Assembly: GCF_023053635.1 (NCBI RefSeq)
Contig: NC_086178.1
Span: 97,634,226-97,698,225, forward strand
DNA from: Elgaria multicarinata webbii
Taxonomy: Eukaryota; Chordata; Lepidosauria; Squamata; Anguidae
Reading direction: 5' to 3'
Length of the DNA stretch: 64,000 bases
The position numbers were made by a program, and so were the translations under genes. This document shows, piece by piece, positions 1 to 13,055 of this stretch. The notes beneath the pieces were generated by a model. The model saw only the letters and a list, made by a program, of their open reading frames with translations, had not been told where the DNA came from and ran no database searches. Numbering within the stretch: position 1 is the first letter of the stretch; every line of letters starts with the position of its first letter.

Positions 1-301
1 CTCCCAGGCTTCCCCTTCCACTCAGGGTCAGGCAGGGTATCCACCTTTTTTGATATAAAGTGTATAAAGCATTTTACGCATTTATTCTTAAATATGTTCA
101 TCTTTCAACTTACACAAAAATAAATAAAAACAACAAAATACCATTTCACAGAAGGCAAACTGGTGCTGCTCAGAGGAACACAGAGATATATACATACACA
201 GAAAAAACACACACCCCACCCCACCGCCAAAACCTAGGGAAAACAAGCACCAACTGCACATTTTTTAAACCTCAGGCAAGACACACACACTCAAGCAAAT
301 A

Positions 302-303
<2 letters not shown>

Positions 304-333
<30 letters not shown>
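304..333 (+). repeat. (AC)n microsatellite
   Basis: Fifteen AC units inside a longer A/C-rich stretch (about 180-460). The overlapping frames have no coding meaning. Confidence 0.95.
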
Positions 334-335
<2 letters not shown>

Positions 336-1620
336 CAGGCAAAACACACTGCATGTAAAAAAAAAACCAACTACCTCCCCCCTCACACACAGGACATTCA
401 AAACACACACTCCTTCTCCCCACCAACTCTCTAGCCCCGTGGAATGCCCCCCACAACCTCCTTGATACCCTAAGATGGTCTCTACCACTGCCAGCCTACC
501 TTTTCCTTTCTTTTTTTTTCTTGGGCAGCTGGGTATTCCTCAGAACAAAGCACTGGACTGCAATCATCCATCATATTTATTTTCTAAGAATGCATCTGGG
601 AACCTATGTCGGACCCCAAATCATTCTTGAAAATAAAGATGGCCTTGGAGGCTGGTGCTTTTTAATCATCATCATCATCATCATCTATTCTTTTTCCTTT
701 TTATTGTTTTTTAAACCTGAGGAGGGGCAGGGAACCAAGGTAGGTGCTCATGGGAGCCACTTTGGGGGACTCCAGGTTTAGGAATTATGGCCATCCCTGC
801 TGCTGCAAAGTACCTTTCTCCGCTTTCACTGCCATGATAGCGAGGGCCTTGTGGGAAGTCACTGGTTTTGCAATCTGTGCGTGGGCAGTTTGTTTTTGAA
901 AAACTATTAAAGCCCCAATTAAAGCATCCAATTAAATACTTTAAGTGCGTTGTTGAGCTTAACTGTACCGCACAAAAGCTGCAAATTTTACACAACGTTT
1001 CCCAAACGCTGACCAGATACTAATCTACTCAAGTGTTAGCAAGTTTAAAATTCAGTTGTTCCTGATTTAGCAGGGCTAGCTGTGTCTGTGTTTACTCTTT
1101 GTCTCCCTCCTTGATGTGTCCTTATAATATATGCCAACATACAGCCTGTCACTGAGCAGATTACTGGAGATTAAGAGGGCAAAATCAGGCATGTTCCAGT
1201 ATTTGTGGAGAGAAGGGGGTGGGACAACAACATATTTTGATCCTTATCCTACAAAGACCAGGCATAACTTGTTTGGGAATAATTACATGAATAAAGTTAT
1301 TCGATTATGGAAATATTAGTAAATTTGGATTCTTATTGTGAGGCTGTATGAATAAAGCTTTGTCTGTCTTTTGCTTCAGTGTGCAGCCTCAGTTTGCTGT
1401 ACTGCATATGGGAAGAAGAAAAAGAAAAATGGGGCGGGGGGATTACATAAGTACTCATAATATGTAACTCTACCCTTGGGATCACTTCATGTAGAAAAGC
1501 TACTCCCTAATACTTGCTAAATATAATGTCGAACTCTGTCAAAATAGTAACCTTGTGAATTGCCCCACCCTTTACATGGATGTTTAGAGGTGAAATGTGG
1601 ATTCTAGTCTACATTTGTTA

Positions 1621-1623
<3 letters not shown>

Positions 1624-1680
<57 letters not shown>
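1624..1680 (+). repeat. (AAT)n microsatellite, L2-associated
   Basis: Nineteen AAT units forming the 3' tail of the adjacent minus-strand L2. Confidence 0.95.
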
Positions 1681-2425
1681 TATTTATTTGTTACCCGCCT
1701 CTCCCTCTGGATTGAGGCGGGGTACAACACAATTAAAACAACATAAAATACATAAAACTAATTCAAACATTTAAAACCAGTGCATCATAAAAAGCAGCAC
1801 ACCATTAAAAAAGGCATCTTAAAATTCAACTGGGTAGGCCTGCTGGAAGAGATCAGTCTTTATGGCTTTCTTAAATTCTGGAAGACTGTTAAGTTGACGA
1901 ATCTCTCCCAGCAAGCCATTCCACAAACTGGGAGCGGCAGAAGAAAAGGTCCTCTGGGTAATAGTTATCAGCCTTGTTTTTGTTGGCCAGAGTAAATTCT
2001 TCCCAGAGGACCTGAGTGTGTGGGGCAGATTATATAGGAGAAGGCAATCCCACAAGTAGCCTGGACCCAAAGCATGTAGGGCTTTAAAGGTGATAACCAA
2101 CACTTTATACTTTGCCCAGAAACTAATTGGCAGCCAGTGAAGAGATTTTAAAACTGGTGTAATGTGGTCACCCCTAGGTGTACCGGTGACCAACCTGGCT
2201 GCCATATTTTGAACTAGTTGAAGTTTCCGGACTAGGCACAAAGGTAGCCCTATGTAGAGCACATTGCAGAAGTCGAGCCTCGAAGTTACCAGCACGTGCA
2301 CAACCGTCTTTAGGTCTTCTGATTCTAGGAAGGGGCGCAGCTGGCATATCAGCCGAAGCTGATAATAGACACTCCTGGCCATTGCATCTATCTGGGCTGT
2401 CAATGTTGGGGTAGACTTGGAATGA
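1681..2425 (-). mobile_element. L2-type LINE, 3' end with reverse transcriptase C-terminus
   Basis: The minus strand encodes ALVTSRLDYCN-like HVLVTSRLDFCNVLYIGLPL, HITPVLKSLHWLPISF, FKALHALGPGYL and APSLWNGLLGEIRQLNS, the C-terminal end of a CR1/L2-group reverse transcriptase ORF. Its tail is an AAT microsatellite at 1624-1680. It is 5'-truncated, as most LINE copies are. The nearest relative in this window is 49533-50163. Confidence 0.85.
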
Positions 2426-2967
2426 AATAACACTGAATACAAGTTTTTGAACTTGGAAATAGGATTCCTCCCCTTCCATTTCATACAAAACACACTTTTC
2501 TCTCCTCCCCCCCCCCTCTCTTCTTGCTTTATCATACCTTGTTTTGATTTTGAGTCACACAGAACTGGTTGCTTAATGCTATTTTGGGGGTTATATGCTC
2601 CAATGTATATCCAAGCCAAAAAAAAAGTCCTAACCTAAGTTCATAACTATCACCATTCATATTTTAGTTATTACTATGCTACTTGATTAAGTTTTTATTA
2701 CAGTAGACATATATGAGCTCTGAGAAAGCTTCTGACCCTTCCAGCAATTATTAAAAATGACAGAATCAGGTAAGTAAAGTGTTCCAACAATATATTATAG
2801 TAATGGTAGGAGACTTGATGCTTGCCCTTTTAGTAAACTCTTATCTGCCAGTGCAGTTATTTATTAGGTCTGATACAACATGCTAGTTAGCTGACACTTT
2901 TTAAAGTAGAGGTATGTCACAAAAAGCATGGCATGTTATGTATATGTTTCTTCACTATAAAACAGAT

Positions 2968-3030
2968 TATTATTATTATTATTTATTTATATAGCACCAT
3001 CAATGTACATGGTGATGAGTAAATTACTGA
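2968..3030 (-). mobile_element. Short LINE-type tail
   Basis: TTATTATTATTATTTATTTA, then TATAGCACCATCAATGTACA and TGGTGATGAG, a tail type common in sauropsids; minus orientation. Confidence 0.45.
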
Positions 3031-3186
3031 ATACTAGTGTGCATTCGTGTATATTAGTAACTTAACTATAATCAGCAATATTTAATAGAGGGCACCAGAG
3101 AAATACAACCAATGAAGAATAGAGGTGCACAAGAGTGTCTGTATTTTCATTTGCAAAATGGTGGAGGCCATGTTTCGTGAACGTAC

Positions 3187-4352
3187 TGGGCTGGTTCAGA
3201 TGTCACTTAAATACATGATGGCTTAATAAGATATGCACAGTAGCTTATTTTTTAAATAGTCCACAATGCCCCTCCACATGAATAGGCTAAAAGCTACTGT
3301 GGGGATTTGACTCATCCCGCTGCAATCCTCCCATCCAAGCACCCTGGCTTTTCCATTGTCGTGTTTCCAAGCCCTCCCACTGCTATGCAAGACAATAAAG
3401 AGGTCTGCCAAGTAATCCACAAAGCTTTATTCAACAAATAAACATCTCTTCGCACCTGAAGAGAGCTTAAACACTAGGAACTTTCTTCTAGGCTAAAACT
3501 TGGCTAACTAAAGTGAGACAATTGTCTTTCCAACAAAAGGGAAAATCTTTTTCCTGAGTCCCTTTAACTTCAGGAAGAATTCCTCTGAAGAAACCTTTGG
3601 TGAGAAGCTAGTCGAGCTGAACACCTCTTGCCTTCTTCTAGCTCCTCTCATTTGAACCTGCGGCGAACTCTGGGATCAGCCAACTCTGAAGTCCCCTCCA
3701 CCTCTGAAGATTGCTGAGTTCCCACAGACTCTGAGTTAACATTTTCACTGATAAAGTCTGGTGAAGATTCTCCCCTAGTGGCGAAGAGCCTGGGAGAATC
3801 TCCTCTCCCATTTCTTGTGTAGGCTGGTACGTTTCTAGTCCTGTTTCTTCAGCTTCAGAATCTGATTCTGATTGATAGCCTGAAACTCCTTCACCTACAC
3901 TAAAGGGAACAGGCCTGATTATGACACCCATCTTCCATCACAGTGTTTACGCCTGTTCAAGCCTCCCATCCAAGTGGCAGTAGCCAGTTTTAGCTGTTCT
4001 CAGTACCGCAGTGGTGCTCATTCACTAAAGCACAGTTGTGCATTTAACCCATAGACACTTTAGCAATAGCCAGTTTCAGCTGTTTCTAAAAATGCAGTAG
4101 TACTATTCCCACTGCTCAGATAATGCCCATGAAGAACAGAGTGGTGGCAGCAATCAACCGCTCTTGCCGCATTAATCTGTAGGTGAGCAAATTAACCCAC
4201 GGTGCCTGACAGACAACACAATAACACATGATGGATTAAATAAGACATACTGCAGACCGAGGGTTATTTAGGACAAATAAGCCATCGTGGATTAAAAAAT
4301 TCCCAACAGACATGTTTATTTAACCCATACTGGGTTACCGTGTTGTCAGAAC
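3187..4352. mobile_element. TTCAGACAAC-related element, probably split by an LTR-like fossil
   Basis: The left end GGTTCAGATGTCACTTAAAT and the right end ATACTGGGTTACCGTGTTGT with CAGAACCC resemble the family termini. Internal GACAACACAATAACACATGA lies near 4211. The middle (about 3370-3945) looks like a separate insertion. Whether both ends belong to one element is uncertain. Confidence 0.4.
3370..3945 (-). mobile_element. LTR-like fossil fragment (possible solo LTR)
   Basis: Read on the minus strand it begins TGTGATGGAAGATGGGTG and ends near an AATAAA-containing stretch, followed by a GC-mixed tail, as LTRs do. It sits inside a MITE-like sequence. Family (Gypsy-like or endogenous retrovirus) is unresolved and it is broken. 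No internal retroviral genes flank it. Confidence 0.35.
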
Positions 4353-5237
4353 CCATATATTACTTGTGTAAATGAACTCAATATAAGGCTTTGGCCTCCT
4401 CCCACCCATTTCTTCTTTTTCATTTATGGCATTTTGACATAAAACAATAAAGAATTTTATCAGATCATCAAATAATAATTGCCCAATAAGATTTTATTGG
4501 CATGTATTATAAAATAGTCTGGATAGTCTGTTCTGTGTTGTTTTAAGATTAATTTGTTTAATATTTCATATATTTTTAATATTTTGAAGCCCTTAAATAA
4601 TAGCAGACTAATTTTAGAACAGTTTATAATCATAATTATAAGCATATGCTTATTAAAAGGAAATTTAGTTTTGCTGAATTACATTTACTTGATCAGTGGA
4701 TTAAGTTACATGCCATTAAATTTCATTTTAAATGGCTGCTTTGAGGGCCATTATGGATTTTGCTGCAATTTGCACCATTTTGTTAATGGAGCATAGAGAT
4801 GGTCTTTGATGTGATGTGTTCTTTGTAGTGAAGCAAAGATTTCAAAATACTGAGAGAAATTGTGTGCCCCTCTCTGGTATCCTTTCTGTTCTGAACAATT
4901 ATAATGAGATTGCTTCGTCAATATTTTCATATACATTGGAGGCCTTGGAATTTATTGCCAAACATTCAGCCATGACCACGAATTGTCTGAACACGGCTTA
5001 GTCATAGTGTGTGAATGAGCAGGAATATGAGCAATTGCCAGTATGTATCTACTTTATTTTGTTGTTGCAAATGAAAAAAAGCAAAGCAAGGAAGTAGAGT
5101 GCATGTGTTTGTATTATTATGGTCTATAAATATGCTCATTACATTGCTAATGGCAAGCACAGGTTTAATCTAATGAGTGAAGTTCAGTGTGACATGAGTG
5201 TGTGAAGTCATTTCTCCAGGGTCAAGATGCTCTCGTT

Positions 5238-5267
5238 GACTACTACTATCAGAGAGTAGTAGTAGTC
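5238..5267. repeat. Short hairpin, 10-bp perfect arms
   Basis: GACTACTACT and AGTAGTAGTC are separated by a 10-base loop (ATCAGAGAGT). Significance unknown; probably a slippage product. Confidence 0.6.
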
Positions 5268-6599
5268 TCTAAGGGTCCAGGAGAGCCCTCACCTGTCTCC
5301 AGGCTTGGAAAAGGGATATGGGGGCTCCTTCCTGATATTGCTCTGAGGTTTGATGGCACTCAGAAAGCAACAAGATTTCTCTTTTAATACTTCCAAAGCT
5401 CAGTGTGATGTCAGGGATGAGTTTCTGCCTCTTCCCAAGTTGATGGAGGGGAACTGTCAGTGTGAAAAGTACACACCTTGGCTTGCTGAGAAAATGAGGC
5501 AACATCCATGGACTTACATACATTTCATTACCTCAAATGCAATGCTTGTCAGTGGAATCAGCTCACACAACTAGAGGGCAAAATTCAGGGGCTGAGTGAA
5601 GAAAATCAAGTGATATAAATGAACTGCCCTACAGTGTCAAAGATTCAGCCCACACTGGACCCCTCTCTTGTCTGCGTGCCTGCAGGAACATTACAAGTGA
5701 AGGAAGAGTTTCTCTTGGCAAACTTGACATTGTTTCTTCAGGGGACTTCTCTTGCATTCCTCTCATAGAGCTAGAGCACTGAACATGTGGTGTTCTCTCC
5801 TTAAAGTGGAATAAGGGGTTACCATTAGAAATAGTTCAAATAATAATTTGTATGAAATAGTCTTCTTGAATAATTATGGTGAGTACTGATTAATTTTATT
5901 GTTTTGTTGGATTTATGTAAGTGGCTCTGAAAATTGATTGTATAGAAGGGTGGGATATAAACTTATGAAAGAAACAAATTTATCATCTGCTTTAACTATA
6001 TAAGGTGTTGCTCCATTACTGGGGTAAATGAGAAAATATTCCAAGTTTGACAAAGTGCCACAGTGCCCATTAAAAATTAGTACACTTTTATGTTCTAATC
6101 TAGGGGAGGGGGGAAATCTTATTGAACTCAATAGAACTTGAATAACATTGCATTTACCAGTTGGACCAGACTCTTAATTTGCAGAAATTATTTCATCTCA
6201 TCATTAAGATGGATAGCATACCACCGCAGGTGCACACGTGGCCTCTACCACTGGTGGCCATGATATAGCACTTCTGGAGGGAAGCACCGCATGAGCAGAA
6301 AGGGACAGGTTGTGCTACATCATTTCCGGAAGCGGCAGATTGCACTGCATTACCAGTGGTAGGGGCAACCCACACACTGCCACCAGCATGTCTGGGCCAC
6401 CCATGCAAGAGTCAGATTGGATACTACCTACTACTTCATTACCTAAAACTTCTAGAAAGAACTGACCAAAGCCATCTTTTTTTTAACAACCATAAATTTA
6501 AAGCAGCTTACTTATAATTATTAATTTCTTTGAGAGTTATCCATGTGCACTCTTTTCTGACAACTTGACTGGAAACTCTAATACAACTTTCTCCCACCT

Positions 6600-6700
6600 G
6601 GTTCCCCCTAGTTGTGTTGTACTACAACTCCCACATCCTTAGCTAGACTGGCCAATAACCGCACTAGCTGGAGAATGATGGCTATAAGCAGGCGAGGCTG
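6600..6700. mobile_element. Palindromic repeat (CTACAACTCCCA type), degraded
   Basis: TGTACTACAACTCCCACATC is followed by CTAGACTGGCCAATAACC and GGAGAATGATGGCTATA, the order of a common sauropsid palindromic element. The right arm is worn. Confidence 0.55.
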
Positions 6701-7261
6701 TATAATGGCGCATGAGAGCTCTACCATTGTCAGTGTTCAACACACTGCTGTGTCACAGAGATGGAAGGGTATATAGGCTGTGTGACGCAAATAACAATTT
6801 TAGGTATTCAAGTTTTTTTCTTCAAGTGCTACCACATGTGTATAAGGAAGGAGCAATGAACAAAGCAGAGTGATCAAGCCCAGGTTTCAGAGGTGCACAA
6901 GCTCCTATAGAAAAGTCCGCTTCCTTGGATTTTTTTTTTTAATCAGGCATACCAAGGGGTATTCCTCTTCTCTATGTAGTAAGGTCATTCACCAGGATTG
7001 GCTTCTGACCTCTTAGGATCAAACTACATGTTACATTAAATTTGTAACCTGCAGCTCGCTCACTCTGTTTTTGTTTTATTTGAAAATAAGAGTGAGACAT
7101 ACACACCCCAATCCAGATTGGGATGACCGTGCATGGGTATGAGTGATTTAATTCTTCCCCCTCCAGCTGCTACCTCTCCGCTTTGAAAATTGGGCCCACT
7201 GCATGGCAGTGAGTGCTAGTAAAAAAGAAGAAGCTGCTGCTATTGGTTAACTCAGGGGCAA

Positions 7262-7380
7262 GCAAACTACGTCCTTCAGGTGTTTTGGACTATAGCTTCC
7301 TGAGCATTGGTTATGCTGGGACTGATCATAGTTATAGTCCAAAACATCTGGAGGGCACCAGCTTGCCTAACCCTGGCATT
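7262..7380. mobile_element. Palindromic repeat (CTACAACTCCCA type)
   Basis: Left TTCAGGTGTTTTGGACTATA pairs with right TATAGTCCAAAACATCTGGA, continuing into GGGCACCAGCTTGCC. Confidence 0.75.
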
Positions 7381-7582
7381 AACTGCTGAGTATGGGGTGG
7401 GGGAGGCAATTTGTGGGTTTCATGGCTGGGGAAGAAAGGTTTTAACCTCACTTCACCATGTGCTGCAGTTCCGATCTAGACCTGGGCCCCCATACTTACT
7501 TTTGAGTTAAACAAAAATTCATGTAACGTAACATGCAGTTTGCCCCTTAGACTATAGCTTCAAGGTGTCAGAAGGAAAGATC

Positions 7583-7745
7583 GCTTTAGCTCAATGGTAG
7601 AGCTTCGCATGCAGAAGGTCCCAGGTTCAATTCCCAGCATCTCCAGTTAGGGCAGGAAAAAAACATGCCTGAAAACTGACAGAACTGCTCCCAGTCAGTA
7701 GTACTGGGCTACATGGACCTCATTATAAGGCATCTTCCTATATTG
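7583..7745 (+). mobile_element. tRNA-derived SINE
   Basis: An A-box-like TTAGCTCAATGGTAGAGC and a B box GGTTCAATTCCC lie 35 bases apart. The body, ending GGACCTCATTATAAGGCATC and TTCCTATA, repeats in the copies at 18486-18660 and 22030-22205. It is not a functional tRNA gene. Confidence 0.8.
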
Positions 7746-8991
7746 ATGAGGCCCTTCTATTCCCTTATATACTACCTGCTTCCAAAGGGTTGTCTCTTTA
7801 CTCTGTTGAAAGGGATTCTCACCAAGTGAGCTGTCCATCGACCATCCGTTTATGGAACTGTGCAGCAAAACTCAAAGGACTGCTAGAACTCCAATTTTAA
7901 TTTATAAGATCCCAAGAAAGTTTTATTAGATATAAGCCCCGTTGCTTCTACTATCAGATTTGTTTTAATGGAAAGCCTGGATTTGGAGAAAGCTGCCTAG
8001 ATCTCATATTACTAGACCTAATGCCATGAGAGGAAGTGGGAAGAGGATTTGCTCTTTTAACAACTACAAATAATGAAATGTATTTGACCAAGGTTCAAGT
8101 TAATTTATTGCAGGTAAGAAGTGCACTAAGAATTATTAAACACATGTGCAGTTGCTAGGTATTAAATCAATTTCAGCCTTGTATTTACTTTTACAGACAG
8201 GGGGATATGGTCTCTAAAACATTTCAGGCATGATAATTTAGTTAACAAGTTAAATATGAGATTGAATACTGCCTGTTCAAATTAAACTGAGTAGCTGGCT
8301 TTGCCCACTCACAGAAGCGTATAGAGAAACCCATCACAGAGCAACAGAGAGGGTTCTGGTCAAAAGTTAGTGATTAAAGGGGTGCTCCTTCTCCTATATG
8401 CATGTTCATTTCATCTTCTGTCTGTGTATAATTGCTACTACCCATTGGTACACATTAATTACATCTTCCATGCGACCTATTGACTCAGGTCCATGTCATT
8501 GAATGTATAATTGTTGTTGAGACTTTTTATCCCACATAATCATGAAGATTTCAAACAGGCATCAATGAAAGCGTGTAAAATACCAGATTAAAAAGGAGTA
8601 AGTATTATAAACATTGTTAACTCATCCCCTCCCACCAGCCCAACGCTATAAGCCAGCCCAGTCATTTTAAGGACTTAAAAGGTTTCTGAAAGTTCTTCGA
8701 GATGAGTTCTTGCTGATCTTCCATGGAAGGGAGTTTTACAATTACCTTGGTTTGCCTTCTTTCTGAGGGTAGTGTCCTAAAAATGGGATTGTTAAGATGT
8801 TGTTCTTAAGGTAGGACTCTGTGGTGTGCTATGAAGAAATGATGGGATTTCAAACAAGTGATTTTATTGGCCAGACATCAAATGAGAGAATGTTTGGGGT
8901 AGGTGGGAGGCTGGAGGAAAAGTTCTATCACCTATCTGTTTGCCAGAGAAGCTGTTGGGAGGTTGTTTGGTACCTCCTTAGTATTTTCTTA

Positions 8992-9131
8992 GGGCATGTC
9001 TACACCAGCCCTATATCCTAGGATCGTCCCGGAATCATTTGTGTGCTTCCAAATGCCACACAGGGATCCCGGGAGCAGGCAGGGATGATCCCTCTATTTT
9101 CCTGGGATAACCCTTAGGTGTAGAAAGGGCC
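8992..9131. mobile_element. GGCC-family MITE, 140-bp short form
   Basis: Ends GGGCATGTCTACACC and, reverse complemented, GGCCCTTTCTACACC. TTA duplications lie at 8989-8991 and 9132-9134. The centre contains CCACACAGGGATCCCGGG, as in the long members. Confidence 0.82.
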
Positions 9132-9679
9132 TTAGTGGTTTTGATGAAGCCTGACAATACTAGAGATAGCTTGTAAACCTTTGCAGAAATACCAGCACTT
9201 ATGTGATTGTCTCCAACCACTTCTGTTGTCATCTCCGTAGCACTGGTGTCAACAGGAAGTAGGAAAGCTCTAGAACAGAGATTAAATCTTATTTGTTAAA
9301 CCACCACAGTAATCTAGTATTTTAGAATTATCTTTTGCCTTATCTGATGAATGAATTCCTTCTTCTCATGTGTCCTTGCAGCAAATCCTGTGAGGTCTCT
9401 GGATCCCAAGCTAACATGATAACTGGGTGGGGACTTGAAGTTGGGTTTCCCCATCTAAACTATAGATGCCACCTCCTTCCTTGTAATCTGTATTAACTAT
9501 TGGACATTATCTTTAAAATGTTTTTCAAAGTCTCATATCTCTCATAGGAAAGAATACTTTTAAGAATGAGACCTGAAAATGAAAAAGTCATTATTGACCA
9601 ATGCCTTGCTTAGCATTATCTTGCTATCGAGGTGTATATTTGAATGAGTAAATTATTAAATTGATCCAGAGGTATATAG

Positions 9680-10306
9680 AGACAGATATATTCTAAGTGC
9701 AGTGGAAGTGCACCACCAAATTAGATGGGTTTAAAAGGGAGTTAAACAAATTCTTAAAGGTTGAAGCTATCAATTGGCACTAATTATAATAGCTATACCT
9801 TGGATGGGTTCACACAACACACTAAACCACCATGGGTTATCATGTTGTCTGAACGCAGTTCGTTTTCCACAGAGTGGGTTATTGTATTGTCTGAACACAG
9901 AGTGGTTTCCACAGGTGGGTTGAGATACAGTCTGAACACAGTGCGTTTTCCATAGGGTGGCTTGTTAACCATGCAGTGTGGTTTATTTTTCTCAAACAAG
10001 CAACCCTGAAGAAAACACACTGCGGTCGGACAAAAAGATAACCCACTGTTCAACTACAACTCACACTGGGTGGGTTAGCATGTTGTATGAATCCAGACCC
10101 TGTGATCCAGACCACAAAGTAAAGGCTTGATTAACTCCAGTATTGGAGGCAGTATCTCTGTATATACAGATTGCTGGAGAGCACAGGTCCAACTTGTGGG
10201 CTTTCCATTAGGACATCTGGTTGGCCACTGGGGAACAGAATGCTGGACTAGGTAGGACTTTGGTCTGATTCAGCATGGCTTTTCCTATGTTCTTAAGTGG
10301 TTTTGA
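9680..10306 (+). mobile_element. CR1 LINE 3' end, split by a MITE
   Basis: The left part, AGATGGGTTTAAAAGGGAGT to GAAGCTATCAATTGGCAC, and the right part, CTCCAGTATTGGAGGCAGTA to GGACTTTGGTCTGATTCAGC and ATGTTCTTAAG, match the order in 27962-28245. The MITE at 9802-10101 plus ~30 bp separates them. Confidence 0.75.
9802..10101. mobile_element. TTCAGACAAC-type MITE inserted in a CR1 copy
   Basis: The left end GGGTTCACACAACACACTAA and the right end ATGTTGTATGAATCCAGACC are inverted relatives. Repeated GGGTTATC and GTCTGAAC motifs fill the interior. CR1 sequence resumes beyond it at about 10134. Confidence 0.65.
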
Positions 10307-10387
10307 ACACATATTTTCTGCCCTGAAATAAGATGCCTCAGAATGTATTCCACCACACTTCAGAATGTTTGTGTACACCCAAAGGCA

Positions 10388-10735
10388 CCAAGATTTATTT
10401 ATTTATTTATTTAAAATATTTATATCCTGCCCTATATCACTAAGATCTCAGGGCAGCGTACAGATAAAAACATACAGTATAAAACAATAAATATACACAG
10501 TTAAAAACAAATTAAACCATCATCCAAGTTAAAACAATATATAATTTAAAAGCAACAGATGCAGTTAAAACAGTTAAAACAATGTGCCAGTGAGTTTAAC
10601 CATCAAAGGCTTTGTTAAAAAGCCATGTTTTTACTTGGCGTCGAAATGCAATCAATGTTGGCGCCAATCGGGCCTCCAAGGGGAGAGCATTCCACAAGGG
10701 AGGGCATTTATAGCTCTACGTTCCATGTTAGTGGT
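10388..10735 (-). mobile_element. L2-type LINE 3' end
   Basis: ATTT repeats, then ATATTTATATCCTGCCCTAT and CTCAGGGCAGCGTACA, form the reverse complement of an L2 tail. Farther in, GGCGCCAATCGGGCCTCCAA and GAGCATTCCACAAGGGAG encode WNALP-EARLAP on the minus strand. Confidence 0.75.
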
Positions 10736-11062
10736 GAGTGAAATAAATAAATGCAGCCATATTTTAAGAAATAGTAATAAAACATAAATATTTGCAGCCT
10801 TATCTTGTATATTTTTACTCATAAGAAAGTTTCACTGAGTTGAGTGCAACTTACTGTGAACAACATTCCTACCAAAAATATCTCCTCCGCATCCTCTCCA
10901 TCCCTCAAGGCTGCTATTTACTCCAGAAGGGAAGCTGCTCTTGCCAATAGCAGCTTATCCCTTTGCATAAGTAGTTGTTTTAGAAGAAGGGGGAGATTTT
11001 TGACTGAGCTGTGGCATGGAGTAGGTGGGAAGATGGATAGGGCACTTTCTTGGCCACTTTTC

Positions 11063-11330
11063 AGGTTAGCCATCTCAAGGTGACATACAACAATAAAACA
11101 CATAATAAAAACCAATGCAGAATTAAAAATGATTTAAAAAATAACCAATTAAAAACATTAAGAACCCAATAAGGACACAGCAGCAAACATATCAGGGGAA
11201 TTCCAGAGTAAAACAGTATGTTTCAGGACTTTCTTAAAATCCTGCAATGATGGGGCCTGGCAGACCGCTGATGGCAACTTATTCCAAAGGTTAAACCTGC
11301 CACCACCTTAACGTGGTCCCAAACTGGAAT
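11063..11330 (-). mobile_element. Degraded L2-type LINE 3' end
   Basis: The block AGCCATCTCAAGGTGACATA, then AATAAAACACATAATAAAAA and GGGGCCTGGCAGACCGCTGA has the layout of an older L2 tail in minus orientation. Confidence 0.5.
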
Positions 11331-11489
11331 GCCCACACCTTTCTGTTTTGTTTTGTTTTTAAAGACACAAGTGCAAACTATGCATTTAACATTATATGTA
11401 GTTGGGCCTTCCTCTGGAGTATCGGTTTGGATTGTTTATCGTTTAACTTAGGAGAGGAAATATAGGTGGGGGCCCTGTTCTGCAGCCTG

Positions 11490-11695
11490 TGAACTTGGAC
11501 CAATAAGCTAAAATATTTGGCAACAGATTTAAATCTCTACTCAACTATGAAGCTCATGTAGATGAGCTGGGCCAATCACCTTCAACCCAACCCATCTTGC
11601 AGGTTATTGCAAGGATAAAACGGGATGGGCTGGCAGTGGGGGTATGTGAATTCTTTGGAGGAAGGGCAGAATAAAAAAGCAATAAATAAATTTAT
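11490..11695 (+). mobile_element. CORE-SINE (MIR-like)
   Basis: GAGCTGGGCCAATCACCTTC, AACCCAACCCATCTTGCAGG and TATTGCAAGGATAAAACGGG follow the CORE-SINE order. It ends AAAGCAATAAATAAAT. Confidence 0.65.
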
Positions 11696-13055
11696 ATACT
11701 GGGTTTACTTTAGGTATTAAAAATATCTGCCTGTCATTACTTTCCAGTTTTTGTGTGCACGTAATCAACAAAAGAATATTCACATTTTTACGACATCCAA
11801 TTTCTCTGTCACATTTTTTAATATTGTTGTTGGCAGTTTTGAACCCTGTCAGATTACTTTTTCCAGGCCTACCTGGAATCTTTATCTTAGTCATTGTTCT
11901 ACATATCTTTACTTCCCTTTTGATTCTTTATCTGGTATTCTCATCTCAGAAATGTACAATGTTGTTTTTATATCATAAAGTCTCTTTTAAATCTCCAAGA
12001 AGCAAGGAAGGATTATAGCAAAACCTTCTATGGCTCAAGATATATTGCTACATTCTGTGTCTCTGAGTCACTGTAAAACTCATCTTGTTTTCAGCAGCCA
12101 TCTCTTGAACAGTAGAACCACAAGCAGCCATAGAATTTGGCTCATAAGGCAAGGATGGAAGCATGTTACAGGGGGCGGGGGACTCATTGATGGAAATAAT
12201 GGGAGCAACTGTCATCTATTTAAAAATTTATTCAAAATTGGGATGGCATGGGGAGTGCAATCATTACTTCCAGGATGACTTCCAGATGATTTCTGGGGAT
12301 GTTAATTTGGTGGTGTGTGTTTCTCCCTCACCTGTAATTAAAGAAGAATGTGAAAGTCTTAAAATATTGCATGTCTTCTAATTATTGTTTCTAGTAAGTG
12401 CTTGCTTCACATTTTCTTATATGGAAATAATCATAGGAAAATGAGTGTTCCATATCACTTGAAAATTGAAATGTAGTATGAGGTTTACCTCCTGTGGCAA
12501 GTTCACTGATAAGGCAGCCAGTATGAGGCTCTGCTTTCCAGTTGGTGTTGGTTTGCAGAATATAAGACTATATCACTGTTCAAAACTAGAGAATATACTT
12601 TTCAGTGTACAGAGTTCATTTCTATGTAGGAAAAAAAATGTACGTTCCGAAGCAATCCTTGGATAAAAAAGAATTTAATTACTCCCCTCTTCTGAAGCTG
12701 GCATTAAGCATTGACCTTTTCCTTCCAAGAGCTAGTTCCTGCCATGCTTCATATTGGCTCTCACTACGATCTCAGGTTATATAGGCTATTTATAAATAAT
12801 AACGTTCTGCATGCTTCGCACTACCAAAATCTGAATGTATATATATATTTCAGGGTGTTTTGACAGTTTCGCGTATAATTCCTATACTTAAGAAGCTTCA
12901 TTGTTTTCGGTAAAGTATAGAATTGTTTCCCCCCACCCCTGCTCCCACCCAGGCTGGTGCATGGCCTTGACCTGCCTTTGTTGGACATCTTTTTGGCCCT
13001 TCATATGCTAGGCCACTCATTCATTATTGTCCCATCTGTTGTGAGAGTGGACACA

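Noticed and set aside
265-488. Minus-strand frames rich in Cys-Val
   Set aside because: They are translations of the (AC)n microsatellite and adjoining A/C-rich DNA.
7583-7660. Possible tRNA gene (good A and B boxes)
   Set aside because: The sequence continues into a repeat body shared with copies at 18486 and 22030, and the cloverleaf is not convincing, so it is a SINE.
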